A stretch of DNA of 14,495 nucleotides from NCBI GenBank assembly GCA_019114925.1, contig DXEO01000122.1, positions 1 through 14,495 on the forward strand, in the 5' to 3' direction. Each line of letters opens with the position of its first letter. Position 1 is the stretch's first letter. Below, piece after piece: positions 6,746 to 13,291 of this stretch. Below the pieces are notes generated by a model. It saw only the letters and a program-made list of their open reading frames with translations, ran no database searches and was not told where the DNA came from. Made by a program: the position numbers and the translations under genes. The DNA is from Candidatus Corynebacterium faecipullorum. Its GTDB lineage: Bacteria; Actinomycetota; Actinomycetes; Mycobacteriales; Mycobacteriaceae.

Positions 6746-7380
6746 AGAACGCCCTGTTCGCGGGCAGCAGCCACGGCGGAAGTGCGGGAGCGCACGCCCA
6801 ATTTATCGTAGATGTGGACTAGGTGGGACTTCACCGTCGCCTCTGAAAGCATCAGTTCCACACCGATCTCACGGTTGGAGGAACCGGCCGCCACCAGCTT
6901 CAATACTTCAAGCTCGCGCGGGGTAAGGGAGGTGCGCGGGGTACGCACGCGGGTCATCAGTTTATCGGCCACCACGGGCGAGAGCGCCGAATCTCCTTCG
7001 GCCGCCGAGCGCACCGCCGTGAGCAGCTCCACCGGTGGTGCATCCTTCAGCAGGTAGCCCACCGCACCGGCCTCAATCGCTCCCAGAATATCCGCGTCGG
7101 TGTCATAGTTGGTCACCACGAGCACCTTGGGGGGATTCTCCATGGAGTAGCGGATAGCCGCGGTTGCCTCCGCGCCGCCCATGACGCGCGTTCCTTCGAT
7201 GCCCGCACCAAAACGCAGGTCCATGAGGAGGACGTCGATGCCGCCCGCCTGTGCCGCGGACACGGCAGCTTCAGCCGTAGCTACCTCGCCCACTACCTCG
7301 ATATCCTCTGCCCCCTCGAGCACCGAGCGTAGACCTAGGCGTACGATCTCGTGGTCGTCGGCAAGCAAGACCCTAATCAC
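6742..7380 (-). CDS. NarL/LuxR-family response regulator (HrrA/ChrA-like)
   Basis: A 212-aa two-component response regulator. The receiver domain has the acidic pair D8-D9, phosphoacceptor D54 in VLLMDLRF, T90 and K112. The C-terminal LuxR-type HTH is LTPRELEVLKLVAAGSSNREIG followed by SEATVKSHLVHIYDKLGV. I prefer GTG 7380, which gives MIRVLLADDHE, because AGGAGG lies 6 nt upstream. An ATG at 7395 is in frame but contains that Shine-Dalgarno sequence. It is cotranscribed with the kinase, whose stop is 36 nt upstream. Its stop overlaps that of the lsr2-like gene. The receiver resembles corynebacterial HrrA, a heme-responsive regulator. That assignment is from memory and is not proven here. Confidence 0.93.
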   Translation of the reverse strand: MIRVLLADDHEIVRLGLRSVLEGAEDIEVVGEVATAEAAVSAAQAGGIDVLLMDLRFGAGIEGTRVMGGAEATAAIRYSMENPPKVLVVTNYDTDADILGAIEAGAVGYLLKDAPPVELLTAVRSAAEGDSALSPVVADKLMTRVRTPRTSLTPRELEVLKLVAAGSSNREIGVELMLSEATVKSHLVHIYDKLGVRSRTSAVAAAREQGVL

Positions 7381-7416
7381 GGGCTTCCTCCTCATTGGTA
7401 CAGTGTGGACAATTTC

Positions 7417-8589
7417 CTAATCTACATCGTTATCTAAGGGCACACTAACTGAGACCGCCGTGCCGCTGCCTGGCGTGGATTCAATCACGACTTCTCCGCC
7501 GAGCTCCTCCGCACGCCTGCGCATCGCCGATAGACCAATATGGCCCAAGCCCGCCGGCTTATTCTCCACCGCCGCGACATCAAAGCCCTGGCCGTTATCC
7601 ACCACGTCCACGCGCACCTCATCCGGCGCATAGGTCACGGTGACCCGCGCCTTGCTGGCGTGGGCATGCTTGACGACGTTTCCCATCGCCCCCTGCGCAA
7701 TCCGCAGCAACGCCGCTTCCACCTTCATGGGCAGCTGCTGCGTATCTCCCTCAACGTCCACAGACACGTCGACCCCACCGGTTGCCGCGAAGTTATCCGC
7801 CATCCGCGTCATGGCAGCTCCCAGGGAAGTTTCCGATAGTGCCGCCGGCTGAAGTGCCGCAATCATGGCGCGCGCTTCATGGAGATTATCCGCTGCGGTG
7901 CGCCGCGCGAGCTCAATGCGCTCTTGTGCTTTGGGAATATCCTCTTGGTCGAGGTCGCGGTCAGCGGCATGCAGCAGCATCTGGATGGAAGACAGGCCCT
8001 GCGCCAGGGTGTCGTGGATTTCGTGGGCGATGCGCTGGCGCTCAGCCGTCATGCCGGCCGTGCGCTCAGACTCCACAAGTTGCGAGCGGGTTTTTACCAA
8101 TTCTTGGTTCATGCGGCTCAGCGCGCGGAAGGCGTAGGTAATCGCGATTGTCACCAGGGCCGATACCGCGGGGCCCATGATGCCGCCGAAGGACAGCCCA
8201 CCCGGTATCTGCACCAGCACGGTCATCACCGTGGCCGCGATAACGCAGATGACGCCGGGGATCATTTCCAGCACATAGAGGTACACAAAGTACAGGGAAA
8301 ACACCAGGTAGATAGCCGCGGGCGCCACCGCCAAGTCAGCGAGCCACAACACCGTGAGGATGACCATCCAGCCATATCGGGCGACGCGTGGAAGGGCCTC
8401 TAAGTAGGCCGATCCCCCGAAGTAGACCACGGCGAAGGAAACCAAAAGCAGCAGGTTGAGCACGCCCTGCCACAGCGGTAGGCGCACTGTGGTAAAAATC
8501 GCCACCACCAGCAGCGTCGCTGTCAGGACGTGAATACCATTGCGCAGGGCATCCGATTCAACTGAGCGCTGGTCTAGTGTGGACGTCAT
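7417..8589 (-). CDS. Two-component sensor histidine kinase, HisKA_3 type
   Basis: A 390-aa membrane kinase. About five or six hydrophobic segments (residues about 20-155) with very short loops indicate membrane-embedded sensing. The dimerisation box ERQRIAHEIHDTLAQGLSSIQ (about 183-203) has the phosphoacceptor His192. The ATPase part carries an N-box-like RIAQGAMGNVVKHAHA, VVDNGQGFD and GLGHIGLSAMRRR. The N-box shows Gly where most NarL-type kinases have Glu (QEA). I placed the start at ATG 8589, because a TAGGCT -10 lies 7 nt upstream and would give a leaderless message; the frame stays open 35 codons further without a ribosome binding site. It pairs with the regulator downstream. A heme- or envelope-stress-sensing role is plausible by likeness to HrrS/ChrS. 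Confidence 0.92.
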   Translation of the reverse strand: MTSTLDQRSVESDALRNGIHVLTATLLVVAIFTTVRLPLWQGVLNLLLLVSFAVVYFGGSAYLEALPRVARYGWMVILTVLWLADLAVAPAAIYLVFSLYFVYLYVLEMIPGVICVIAATVMTVLVQIPGGLSFGGIMGPAVSALVTIAITYAFRALSRMNQELVKTRSQLVESERTAGMTAERQRIAHEIHDTLAQGLSSIQMLLHAADRDLDQEDIPKAQERIELARRTAADNLHEARAMIAALQPAALSETSLGAAMTRMADNFAATGGVDVSVDVEGDTQQLPMKVEAALLRIAQGAMGNVVKHAHASKARVTVTYAPDEVRVDVVDNGQGFDVAAVENKPAGLGHIGLSAMRRRAEELGGEVVIESTPGSGTAVSVSVPLDNDVD

Positions 8590-8602
8590 GCGCCACAGCC
8601 TA
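8575..8602. promoter_or_regulatory. Back-to-back leaderless promoters with overlapping start codons
   Basis: TAGTGT (8575-8580) lies exactly 7 nt before ATG 8588 on the plus strand. On the minus strand TAGGCT (plus-strand AGCCTA, 8597-8602) lies exactly 7 nt before ATG 8589. The two start codons overlap in CATG (8587-8590). With the usual 6-7 nt from -10 to start point, each transcript would begin at the A of its own ATG. Each promoter then lies inside the other gene's coding sequence. -35 boxes are weak. Confidence 0.6.
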
Positions 8603-9142
8603 CTTCCCTCTCTCGCCGCCTGTCTGATCGGTATCGGCTTAGCCACCGTGGGGTGCTCGGAGGCCCAGGACCCCACCAACAGCACCCAAGCCACCAGCCC
8701 CGCACCAGAACAGGAAGCAGGCGATGGCTTGCCCGCGGACGCTACCGCCGAGGTTAGCGACTGGGAAGACTGCCCTTATCTGGATACCCAGTGGGTCGCC
8801 GATACGAATGGGCAAAGGATGACACGGTGGGGCGTCGACAAGCGCTTTAGCACCCCCGCCTGCGTGTTCTGGTCCTATCCCGAGGACCCACAAGCCACCG
8901 TCCTGGTTCGGCAGATGCCCAGCGTCGAAGAGGCCCGTGCTGTCGTGGATTGGGCTGCGCCAGTGGAAGACACGGAGCTTGCCGAATTCGATGGCTGGTC
9001 AGGCGGGCGCGGCGTCTTCGAGGATCACACGGTCTTTGCCGTGCAGAAGGAGAATCATGCCGTGGTGGTGTGGTCGAATCAGCTGCAAACCCTCAAGCCT
9101 CAGCTCATAGCGCAGGAAGCGATCAAGCGTTTAGGCCTATAA
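8588..9142 (+). CDS. DUF2020-type secreted lipoprotein
   Basis: A 184-aa lipoprotein. MRHSLLPSLAACLIGIGLAT is a signal peptide, and VGC at 21-23 forms the lipobox with Cys23 as the acylated residue. A Thr/Ser/Pro/Glu-rich linker follows to about residue 50. The mature domain has DWEDCPYLDTQWVADTNGQ and ACVFWSYPEDPQATVLVRQM, with two cysteines that may pair. This matches the small corynebacterial DUF2020 family, exported proteins of unknown role. ATG 8588 begins the signal peptide exactly and is predicted to be leaderless. It is divergent from the sensor kinase, so a link to that two-component system is possible but not shown. A perfect hairpin follows, overlapping the stop codon. Confidence 0.85.
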   Translation: MRHSLLPSLAACLIGIGLATVGCSEAQDPTNSTQATSPAPEQEAGDGLPADATAEVSDWEDCPYLDTQWVADTNGQRMTRWGVDKRFSTPACVFWSYPEDPQATVLVRQMPSVEEARAVVDWAAPVEDTELAEFDGWSGGRGVFEDHTVFAVQKENHAVVVWSNQLQTLKPQLIAQEAIKRLGL

Positions 9143-9155
9143 GGCCTAAACGCTT
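9125..9155. terminator. Perfect 14-bp hairpin overlapping the lipoprotein stop codon
   Basis: AAGCGTTTAGGCCT (9125-9138) and its exact reverse complement (9142-9155) flank the loop ATA. The stop TAA (9140-9142) lies at the loop. No T run follows on either strand. It sits between convergent genes and probably stops transcription from both sides. Extra TAAACG-like repeats follow at about 9155-9220. Confidence 0.65.
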
Positions 9156-9211
9156 AAACGCCGAAACACTTAAATGACTAAGCGGAAAGAGGGCTAAACA
9201 GTGACTATGGT

Positions 9212-9364
9212 CTAAACGGCGACGTCGTTATAGGGCATCTGCGCTGCTACCCAGGGGAAAATAACCTCCATGAGCAGGAAGAAAACACCTACGGCGAGCA
9301 CCAGCGCTAACACCGCCTTCACTGCGGTGGGACCAGGTAACAGATTCCAGAGTGCGCGATACAT
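9212..9364 (-). CDS. Small membrane protein linked to class E sortase
   Basis: A 50-aa protein that starts MYRALWNLLPGPTAVK, has one hydrophobic span (about residues 14-39, AVKAVLALVLAVGVFFLLME) and ends FPWVAAQMPYNDVAV. The pattern W-LPGP, then a span, then FPWV and a P(Y/F)NDV end is shared by short actinobacterial proteins found next to class E sortases. Its ATG (9362-9364) overlaps the sortase stop in TAATG, so translation is likely coupled. Hydropathy, the family pattern and coupling make it a real gene despite its size. It may be a partner or membrane anchor of the sortase. Direct evidence for that role is lacking. Confidence 0.85.
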   Translation of the reverse strand: MYRALWNLLPGPTAVKAVLALVLAVGVFFLLMEVIFPWVAAQMPYNDVAV

Positions 9365-10122
9365 TAGTTCTCCTCCAAGACTGCGGGGCGGTCATTGTCA
9401 TCTGAACCGGGGGTTTTAGCCTCTCGGTCAGTTTCCATGGCGTGAATGATCATGCGCTCTGCATTGGAAAACTGCGGATGGCATGTGGTGAGGGTGAGCA
9501 GGGATTCGCTGGGCTCAACCCCCTCCGCACCGGGGATGGGCTGGAGCACGCTCACATCGCCCGGCAGCGTGATATGGCGGCCCTGCACCTGCTGGTATTC
9601 CGGCTTGGCTTGCTGCTCCAGGCTGAAGCACTCACCCGGGGCGCCATCAATGGGCAGCACGCGATAGGTGATCCATTCCGTTGCGGTTTCGATGACGATG
9701 GCATCACAAGTCTGCAGATTTCCCAGATCATTAAACGGAGCGCCCTTGCCCACGCGGTGCCCAGCCACGGCAAAGTTTCCCGGCTCACCGGGCATCTGCG
9801 TATCCGTGTAGCGCCCCGGTCCGCGCAACAGATCATCCTCGTTGGTACCTTCCAAGACCGCGAATGCGAAATCCGATCCGAAGGCCGGGATGTAGAGGCG
9901 CGCGAAGGCTTCACCAAGTTTCGGGGCGTGGCCCCCTTCACGCGGGTTGTGCCATTCTTCCTGCAGCGTCTTATTAGCTTGGTCCTGCATCTGGCCAGAC
10001 TTAATATTGGTCCAATAGGACTCATAGAACGCAAAAAGCAGCAGCAGCACGCCGGCCGTCAGCATGAGCTCACCGATGACGGTACCTACGGTCGGTCGCG
10101 TGCGCGCAGTGGGGTAAGGCAT
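9364..10122 (-). CDS. Class E sortase
   Basis: A 252-aa cysteine transpeptidase that joins sorting-signal proteins to the cell wall. One N-terminal span (about residues 14-36) anchors it with the catalytic domain outside. The active-site residues are visible: His122 in AVAGHR, Cys214 in TLTTCHP and Arg223 in NAERMI. YIPAFGSDF (77-85) is the typical first strand. The TLTTC motif and single N-terminal anchor suit class E, the housekeeping sortase of actinobacteria (SrtF in C. diphtheriae is the likely counterpart), which usually prefers LAxTG-type signals. ATG 10122 has no Shine-Dalgarno sequence; TAAGAT lies 6 nt upstream, so it is probably leaderless. No pilin or substrate gene is adjacent, which fits a housekeeping role. 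Confidence 0.92.
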   Translation of the reverse strand: MPYPTARTRPTVGTVIGELMLTAGVLLLLFAFYESYWTNIKSGQMQDQANKTLQEEWHNPREGGHAPKLGEAFARLYIPAFGSDFAFAVLEGTNEDDLLRGPGRYTDTQMPGEPGNFAVAGHRVGKGAPFNDLGNLQTCDAIVIETATEWITYRVLPIDGAPGECFSLEQQAKPEYQQVQGRHITLPGDVSVLQPIPGAEGVEPSESLLTLTTCHPQFSNAERMIIHAMETDREAKTPGSDDNDRPAVLEEN

Positions 10123-10187
10123 ACCAGCATCTTAGTCTACCTGTAACGTATAAGTGCCCCACCACCCAGCAGAAAGAGGAGTAGGCG
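10123..10187. promoter_or_regulatory. Divergent promoter region, sortase and YidC-like gene
   Basis: On the minus strand TAAGAT (plus-strand ATCTTA, 10129-10134) stands 6 nt before the sortase ATG. On the plus strand TAACGT (10144-10149) or the overlapping TATAAG (10149-10154) is the likely -10 for the insertase gene, and GAGGAG (10176-10181) is its ribosome binding site, 6 nt before ATG. No convincing -35 is seen. Confidence 0.45.
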
Positions 10188-11174
10188 ATGATCAGCATCT
10201 TCATGTACCCGGTCTCCGGAATCATGAAACTTTGGCACCTACTATTTGCTTCTTTCCTGGACGGTTCGATGGCATGGATTCTCACCATCGTCTTCCTGGT
10301 ACTCACGGTCCGCGGAATCATCGCTCCGCTCAATTGGCTCTCGGTGAAACAAGGCCGCATTGGCGCTCTCATACGCCCAGAGATGACTAAGCTCGACGAA
10401 CAGCTCAACCAGGCTGATTCGGTCGATGAGGCCGTTACTATCCTGACCCAGCAGCGTGAGCTCAATAAACGCTTTCAGCACAACCCGGCGGTCGGTTGCT
10501 TTCCCATCTTCCTCATCACCCCAGCCTTCATTGGACTCTACCAAGTGGTGCTTAGGGTTTCCGGTTCCACGAATGAACCAGTAGGAATGCTCACGCTTGA
10601 CGATGTCTCCTCATTCCGCAACTCCACAGTTTTTGGGGTCCCACTCACCGATTTCGCTCGCGAACATCATGACTTGATCCTGCCGATGCTTCTGACGGCG
10701 CTCGTGTTTACATCCCTCAACACCCTGATCACGCTCTACCGCAGCTACCTCACCACGCGTTTCGATCAGAAAATGCCGCGCCGCCTGCTATGGTTCATGG
10801 CACTCATGGTGATTCTGATCCCTTGGATGTTGTGGTCAGTGGCCTGGAACGGCCCCATCCCCGTGACAATCATTTTCTACTGGGGCTGTACCTATCTCTT
10901 CACCCTGCTACAGACCTTGGTGTATGAATTCATCCTGCGCCGCCGTTATCCCCTACCGGAAGCTGTCCACGAACTACGGCGCGAGAGCATTCGACGTTGG
11001 CGGGATAAGGAAGAGAAAAAAGATAAGAAGGCCGCTAAACGGCGCCTCAAGGAAGACCCCAACCACAAGGAAGAAGTGGCTGCTGCCCGCAAACGCCACT
11101 CAGCGATTGTGGCGGAGGCACGAAAGATTCTTAAATCGAATAATCGGCCGGAGGCGCCGACAGAAGCTGAATAG
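10188..11174 (+). CDS. YidC/Oxa1-family membrane insertase, probable second paralog
   Basis: A 328-aa inner-membrane protein of the YidC/Oxa1/Alb3 family, which inserts proteins into the membrane and helps them fold. The family core is present: a first core span containing Arg42 (VLTVRGIIAPLNW), the conserved arginine of the hydrophilic groove; a cytoplasmic helical hairpin (about 55-98) ending in QQRELNKRFQHNP; then spans at about 101-122, 163-185, 200-220 and 225-248. A long basic tail with many Lys and Arg (about 265-328) resembles the ribosome-contacting tails of Gram-positive homologues. It has a strong GAGGAG ribosome binding site. The gene is far from rpmH/rnpA, so this is probably the accessory copy. 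Its last 44 bases overlap the tetR end on the other strand. Confidence 0.88.
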   Translation: MISIFMYPVSGIMKLWHLLFASFLDGSMAWILTIVFLVLTVRGIIAPLNWLSVKQGRIGALIRPEMTKLDEQLNQADSVDEAVTILTQQRELNKRFQHNPAVGCFPIFLITPAFIGLYQVVLRVSGSTNEPVGMLTLDDVSSFRNSTVFGVPLTDFAREHHDLILPMLLTALVFTSLNTLITLYRSYLTTRFDQKMPRRLLWFMALMVILIPWMLWSVAWNGPIPVTIIFYWGCTYLFTLLQTLVYEFILRRRYPLPEAVHELRRESIRRWRDKEEKKDKKAAKRRLKEDPNHKEEVAAARKRHSAIVAEARKILKSNNRPEAPTEAE

Positions 11175-11739
11175 CCAACTGCTTCGCGGTGACAAGCGGA
11201 GCGACGTCGCGGGTCAGGCGAGCGCCGGCGAGGCCACCATCAAGGAAAATAAGAATCTGGCTCGCCTGCTCCTCTGAGGGATAACCGTTCTTGGTATTAA
11301 GCAATGCCGTGATGGTGGAATGAATCCACGAGCGGTGCTCCACGCAGGCGGCTACGATGCCTCGCTCGGCGTCTGTCTCTGGGCGTGGGTATTCGCCAGC
11401 CGCGTTAAGGAAGTGCGATCCGCGAAACTCCATGGCTGGCTGCTCTTCGATGGCCTTGTCGAAGAAAGCAAGGATCTTGCTCTCCGGGTCAGTGGCGTCC
11501 TCGGTGCGTTTTTGCCAATCTGCGCGGTATTCTTCATCGAGTGCCTCGACGTACGCGATGACGAGGGCATCCTTGGAGCCGAAAAGAGAATAGAGCGAAG
11601 CCTTTGCCACATCTGCCTCGCGCAGGATGCGGTCGATGCCGATAACGCGGATACCTTCGGTGGTAAAGAGCCGCGTGGCGGATTCGAGTAGTCGACTACG
11701 CGGACTCGGGCGATTACGTCGCGACTTCTTTTCGGCCAT
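11131..11739 (-). CDS. TetR-family transcriptional regulator
   Basis: A 202-aa TetR regulator of typical length. The N-terminal HTH runs from about residue 15: RLLESATRLFTTEGIRVIGI followed by READVAKASLYSLFGSKDALV. The C-terminal ligand-binding helices end with ILIFLDGGLAGARLTRD. Before it come ten residues rich in Lys and Arg. ATG 11739 is preceded by GAGGAGAA with good spacing. The promoter region holds a 33-bp dyad that fits autoregulation. It could also control a distant gene, since nothing is divergent from it here. Its 3' end overlaps the convergent YidC-like gene by 44 bp. The ligand is unknown. Confidence 0.92.
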   Translation of the reverse strand: MAEKKSRRNRPSPRSRLLESATRLFTTEGIRVIGIDRILREADVAKASLYSLFGSKDALVIAYVEALDEEYRADWQKRTEDATDPESKILAFFDKAIEEQPAMEFRGSHFLNAAGEYPRPETDAERGIVAACVEHRSWIHSTITALLNTKNGYPSEEQASQILIFLDGGLAGARLTRDVAPLVTAKQLAIQLLSAPPADYSI

Positions 11740-11760
11740 TTCTTCTCCTCACATGACAAA

Positions 11761-11793
11761 ACCGGTTCATCTATACAATATAGACAAACCGGT
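11761..11793. promoter_or_regulatory. Compound dyad, probable TetR operator
   Basis: The core TCTATACAATATAGA (11770-11784) is a perfect 6-3-6 palindrome. It is flanked symmetrically by ACCGGT at 11761-11766 and 11788-11793, each centred 13.5 bp from the middle. The core contains a minus-strand -10, TATATT (complement of 11777-11782), with TTCGCA (complement of 11799-11804) 16 bp upstream as -35. A bound repressor would therefore block tetR transcription. Confidence 0.7.
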
Positions 11794-11807
11794 ATGTATG
11801 CGAATTA

Positions 11808-12068
11808 TTATTTCTTGCGGCCCGTAATGGCCCCCACAATCCACAGCAGGATACAAGCGCCGGCGGTCGCCGTAATAATCATCAAGAACCAGCTATCACC
11901 AACGCTCTTGTTAAAGAGCGCCAGCAAACCGCCACCAATGAGGCCGCCGATAACACCAACGATGAGGTTGGTAAACAGCCCCTGGTCGCGCTTCATAATC
12001 TTCTCTGCGAGCCAGCCCGCAATGATGCCAACAACAATCGAACCAAAGAAACCGAGACCAAGTCCCAC
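11808..12068 (-). CDS. GlsB/YeaQ/YmgE-family small membrane protein
   Basis: An 86-aa protein of the transglycosylase-associated (GlsB/YeaQ/YmgE) family. Three hydrophobic segments are seen: LGFFGSIVVGIIAGWLAEKI, NLIVGVIGGLIGGGLLALF and WFLMIITATAGACILLWIVG. The glycine-rich VGVIGGLIGG loop is the family signature, and the protein ends in basic GRKK. These proteins are envelope proteins, often stress-induced, with no settled molecular role. I chose GTG 12068, giving MGLGLGFFG, because GGAG lies 8 nt upstream. A GTG at 12077 is in frame but touches that Shine-Dalgarno sequence. A CGTAC-N8-GTACG repeat (12110-12127) in the upstream region may be an operator. It sits between tetR and a universal stress protein gene on the same strand. 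Confidence 0.9.
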   Translation of the reverse strand: MGLGLGFFGSIVVGIIAGWLAEKIMKRDQGLFTNLIVGVIGGLIGGGLLALFNKSVGDSWFLMIITATAGACILLWIVGAITGRKK

Positions 12069-12148
12069 GTCACTCACTCCTTCTAATAACAGTACATAGT
12101 TTTTATTTACGTACCTCCCACCGTACGCGTTAAAACACCAAAACGACC

Positions 12149-12180
12149 CGGGCCTACCATCTATCTAATAAATGGGCCCG
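12149..12180 (-). terminator. Probable terminator of the universal stress protein gene
   Basis: CGGGCC (12149-12154) pairs with GGCCCG (12175-12180) across a 20-nt loop. Read on the minus strand, the stem is followed by GGTCGTTTTGGTGTTTTA, a broken T-rich tail. It lies about 30 nt after the stress-protein stop. The stem is short, so this is only moderately supported. Confidence 0.4.
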
Positions 12181-12207
12181 AATTGTTATAGCGGGGTTAT
12201 GCGAAGG

Positions 12208-13104
12208 TTACTCGGAGTCCGGACGCACCACCATCATCGGGCACGGTGCGGACTGCAGAAGCGCGCGGGAGGTAGAACCAAGCAGCATGCCCTTGAAACC
12301 ACCGCGGCCGTGGGAACCCACCACGAGCAGCTGAGCGCCCTCGGAAGCTTCCGTCAGGGCACGGACCGGACGGTCACGGGCGATAACCTTCTTGACCTGT
12401 ACATCCGGGTACTTCTCTTGGAACTCCGCGAGGCGCTCTGTCAGCAGTTCTGCCTGCTCCTTTTCCACCTCAGCCCACTCAGCCTGGGCCGCCGAGAGGC
12501 CGGCCAGGGAAGCCTGAACCTGCATGTCCATCCACGTGTGAACGGCAATCAGCTCTGCGCCACGGGCATCCGCTTCCTTGAAGGCATAATCAGTCGCTTT
12601 CTGGGATACCTCGGATCCATCGACGCCGATGACGACAGGACCGTACTTGGTGGACTCAGTGACGTGGTTATCCTCACGGACTACGACCACCGGGCAGGAG
12701 GCGTGGGAGACCACGGAGGCAGAAACCGAACCCATGACCATTCCGGAGAGACCGCCCATACCGCGGGAGCCCATCACAATCATGGTGACGTCCTTGGACA
12801 TCTCCAACAGCATGTCGATTGGGGAACCCTCGGCCACGGTGTGGCCAATCTTCAGATCCGGCGCAACCTTGTGAGCCTCAGCGCGGGCCTCCTCAATCTT
12901 TTGCAAGGTTTCCGCCTGGAGGTCATCAAAAAGCTCCTTCGGCGGCACCATGCCTTCGGCGTAGAGGAACTGCGGCATCGTATAACTCGATGCAATACGC
13001 AGGGGGATACCCCGTTTCACCGCAGTGTTGGCAGCCCAGCGGACGGCGTTCTTCGACGCTTCCGAACCATCGACGGCTACGACGACAATGTCTTCCTTTG
13101 CCAT
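12208..13104 (-). CDS. Universal stress protein with two UspA domains
   Basis: A 298-aa cytoplasmic protein made of two tandem Usp domains (about residues 5-143 and 155-295). Each starts with a V-VDGSE strand-loop (10-14 and 160-164), and each carries the nucleotide-binding loop G-2x-G-9x-G-S: GSRGMGGLSGMVMGSVS (112-128) and GSHGRGGFKGMLLGSTS (263-279). ATP binding by both halves is therefore likely. This tandem form is common in actinobacteria and tied to dormancy, hypoxia or energy stress. ATG 13104 is preceded by AAAGGAAAGG. A TAGACT -10 (complement of 13135-13140) and an inverted repeat at the start point lie just upstream. It has its own promoter and terminator. Confidence 0.93.
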   Translation of the reverse strand: MAKEDIVVVAVDGSEASKNAVRWAANTAVKRGIPLRIASSYTMPQFLYAEGMVPPKELFDDLQAETLQKIEEARAEAHKVAPDLKIGHTVAEGSPIDMLLEMSKDVTMIVMGSRGMGGLSGMVMGSVSASVVSHASCPVVVVREDNHVTESTKYGPVVIGVDGSEVSQKATDYAFKEADARGAELIAVHTWMDMQVQASLAGLSAAQAEWAEVEKEQAELLTERLAEFQEKYPDVQVKKVIARDRPVRALTEASEGAQLLVVGSHGRGGFKGMLLGSTSRALLQSAPCPMMVVRPDSE

Positions 13105-13117
13105 GACCTTTCCTTTC

Positions 13118-13140
13118 GAAGTGCTTACACTTCCAGTCTA
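13118..13140 (-). promoter_or_regulatory. Promoter and inverted repeat of the stress protein gene
   Basis: GAAGTG (13118-13123) and CACTTC (13128-13133) form a perfect 6-bp dyad with CTTA between. TAGACT on the minus strand (13135-13140) is a good -10, and a start point about 7 nt on would fall within the dyad. It may be an operator or a 5'-end hairpin. Confidence 0.45.
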
Positions 13141-13150
13141 ATACCTATTA

Positions 13151-13291
13151 CTAGACCTGTGGGGTGGTCGCAGCATCTGCGTTGGCGGGGAAAAGAAGAT
13201 TGTAGGCGGCCACGAGAATGTCACGAATCACGGCACCGATACCATTGGAAAAGAAATCGATGACGGGTGCGAGAATAGAGTTGAAATCCAT
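13151..13291 (-). CDS. 46-aa amphipathic peptide, predicted leaderless
   Basis: A 46-aa product: MDFNSILAPVIDFFSNGIG, then AVIRDILVAAYNLLFP and a polar ANADAATTPQV tail. Most of it should form one or two amphipathic helices. There is no signal peptide. The start ATG 13291 lies 7 nt behind a minus-strand TATTCT (complement of 13299-13304), with TTGCGC (complement of 13321-13326) 16 bp further upstream. That is a good leaderless promoter and the main reason to accept this gene. Corynebacterial cell-wall porins of the PorA/PorH kind are also 40-60 aa, lack signal peptides and are amphipathic, so it could be pore-forming. No sequence match to them is claimed. Its start overlaps that of the divergent pseudouridine synthase. 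Confidence 0.65.
   Translation of the reverse strand: MDFNSILAPVIDFFSNGIGAVIRDILVAAYNLLFPANADAATTPQV

Noticed and set aside
8590..8694. Longer kinase start at 8694
   Set aside because: The extra 35 residues overlap the lipoprotein signal-peptide region, have no ribosome binding site, and precede a well-placed -10 and ATG at 8589.
9155..9220. TAAACG-like short repeats as a CRISPR or iteron array
   Set aside because: There are only a few copies, irregularly spaced and diverged, with no spacers of constant length and no replication or cas gene nearby.
9442..10146. Plus-strand 234-codon frame opposite the sortase
   Set aside because: The opposite strand encodes all sortase active-site motifs; this frame has no recognisable domain or ribosome binding site.
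12172..13263. Plus-strand 363-codon open frame opposite the stress protein
   Set aside because: It mirrors the UspA gene, which has clear motifs and a ribosome binding site. The plus-strand product is rich in His, Arg and Gly and has no domain sense.
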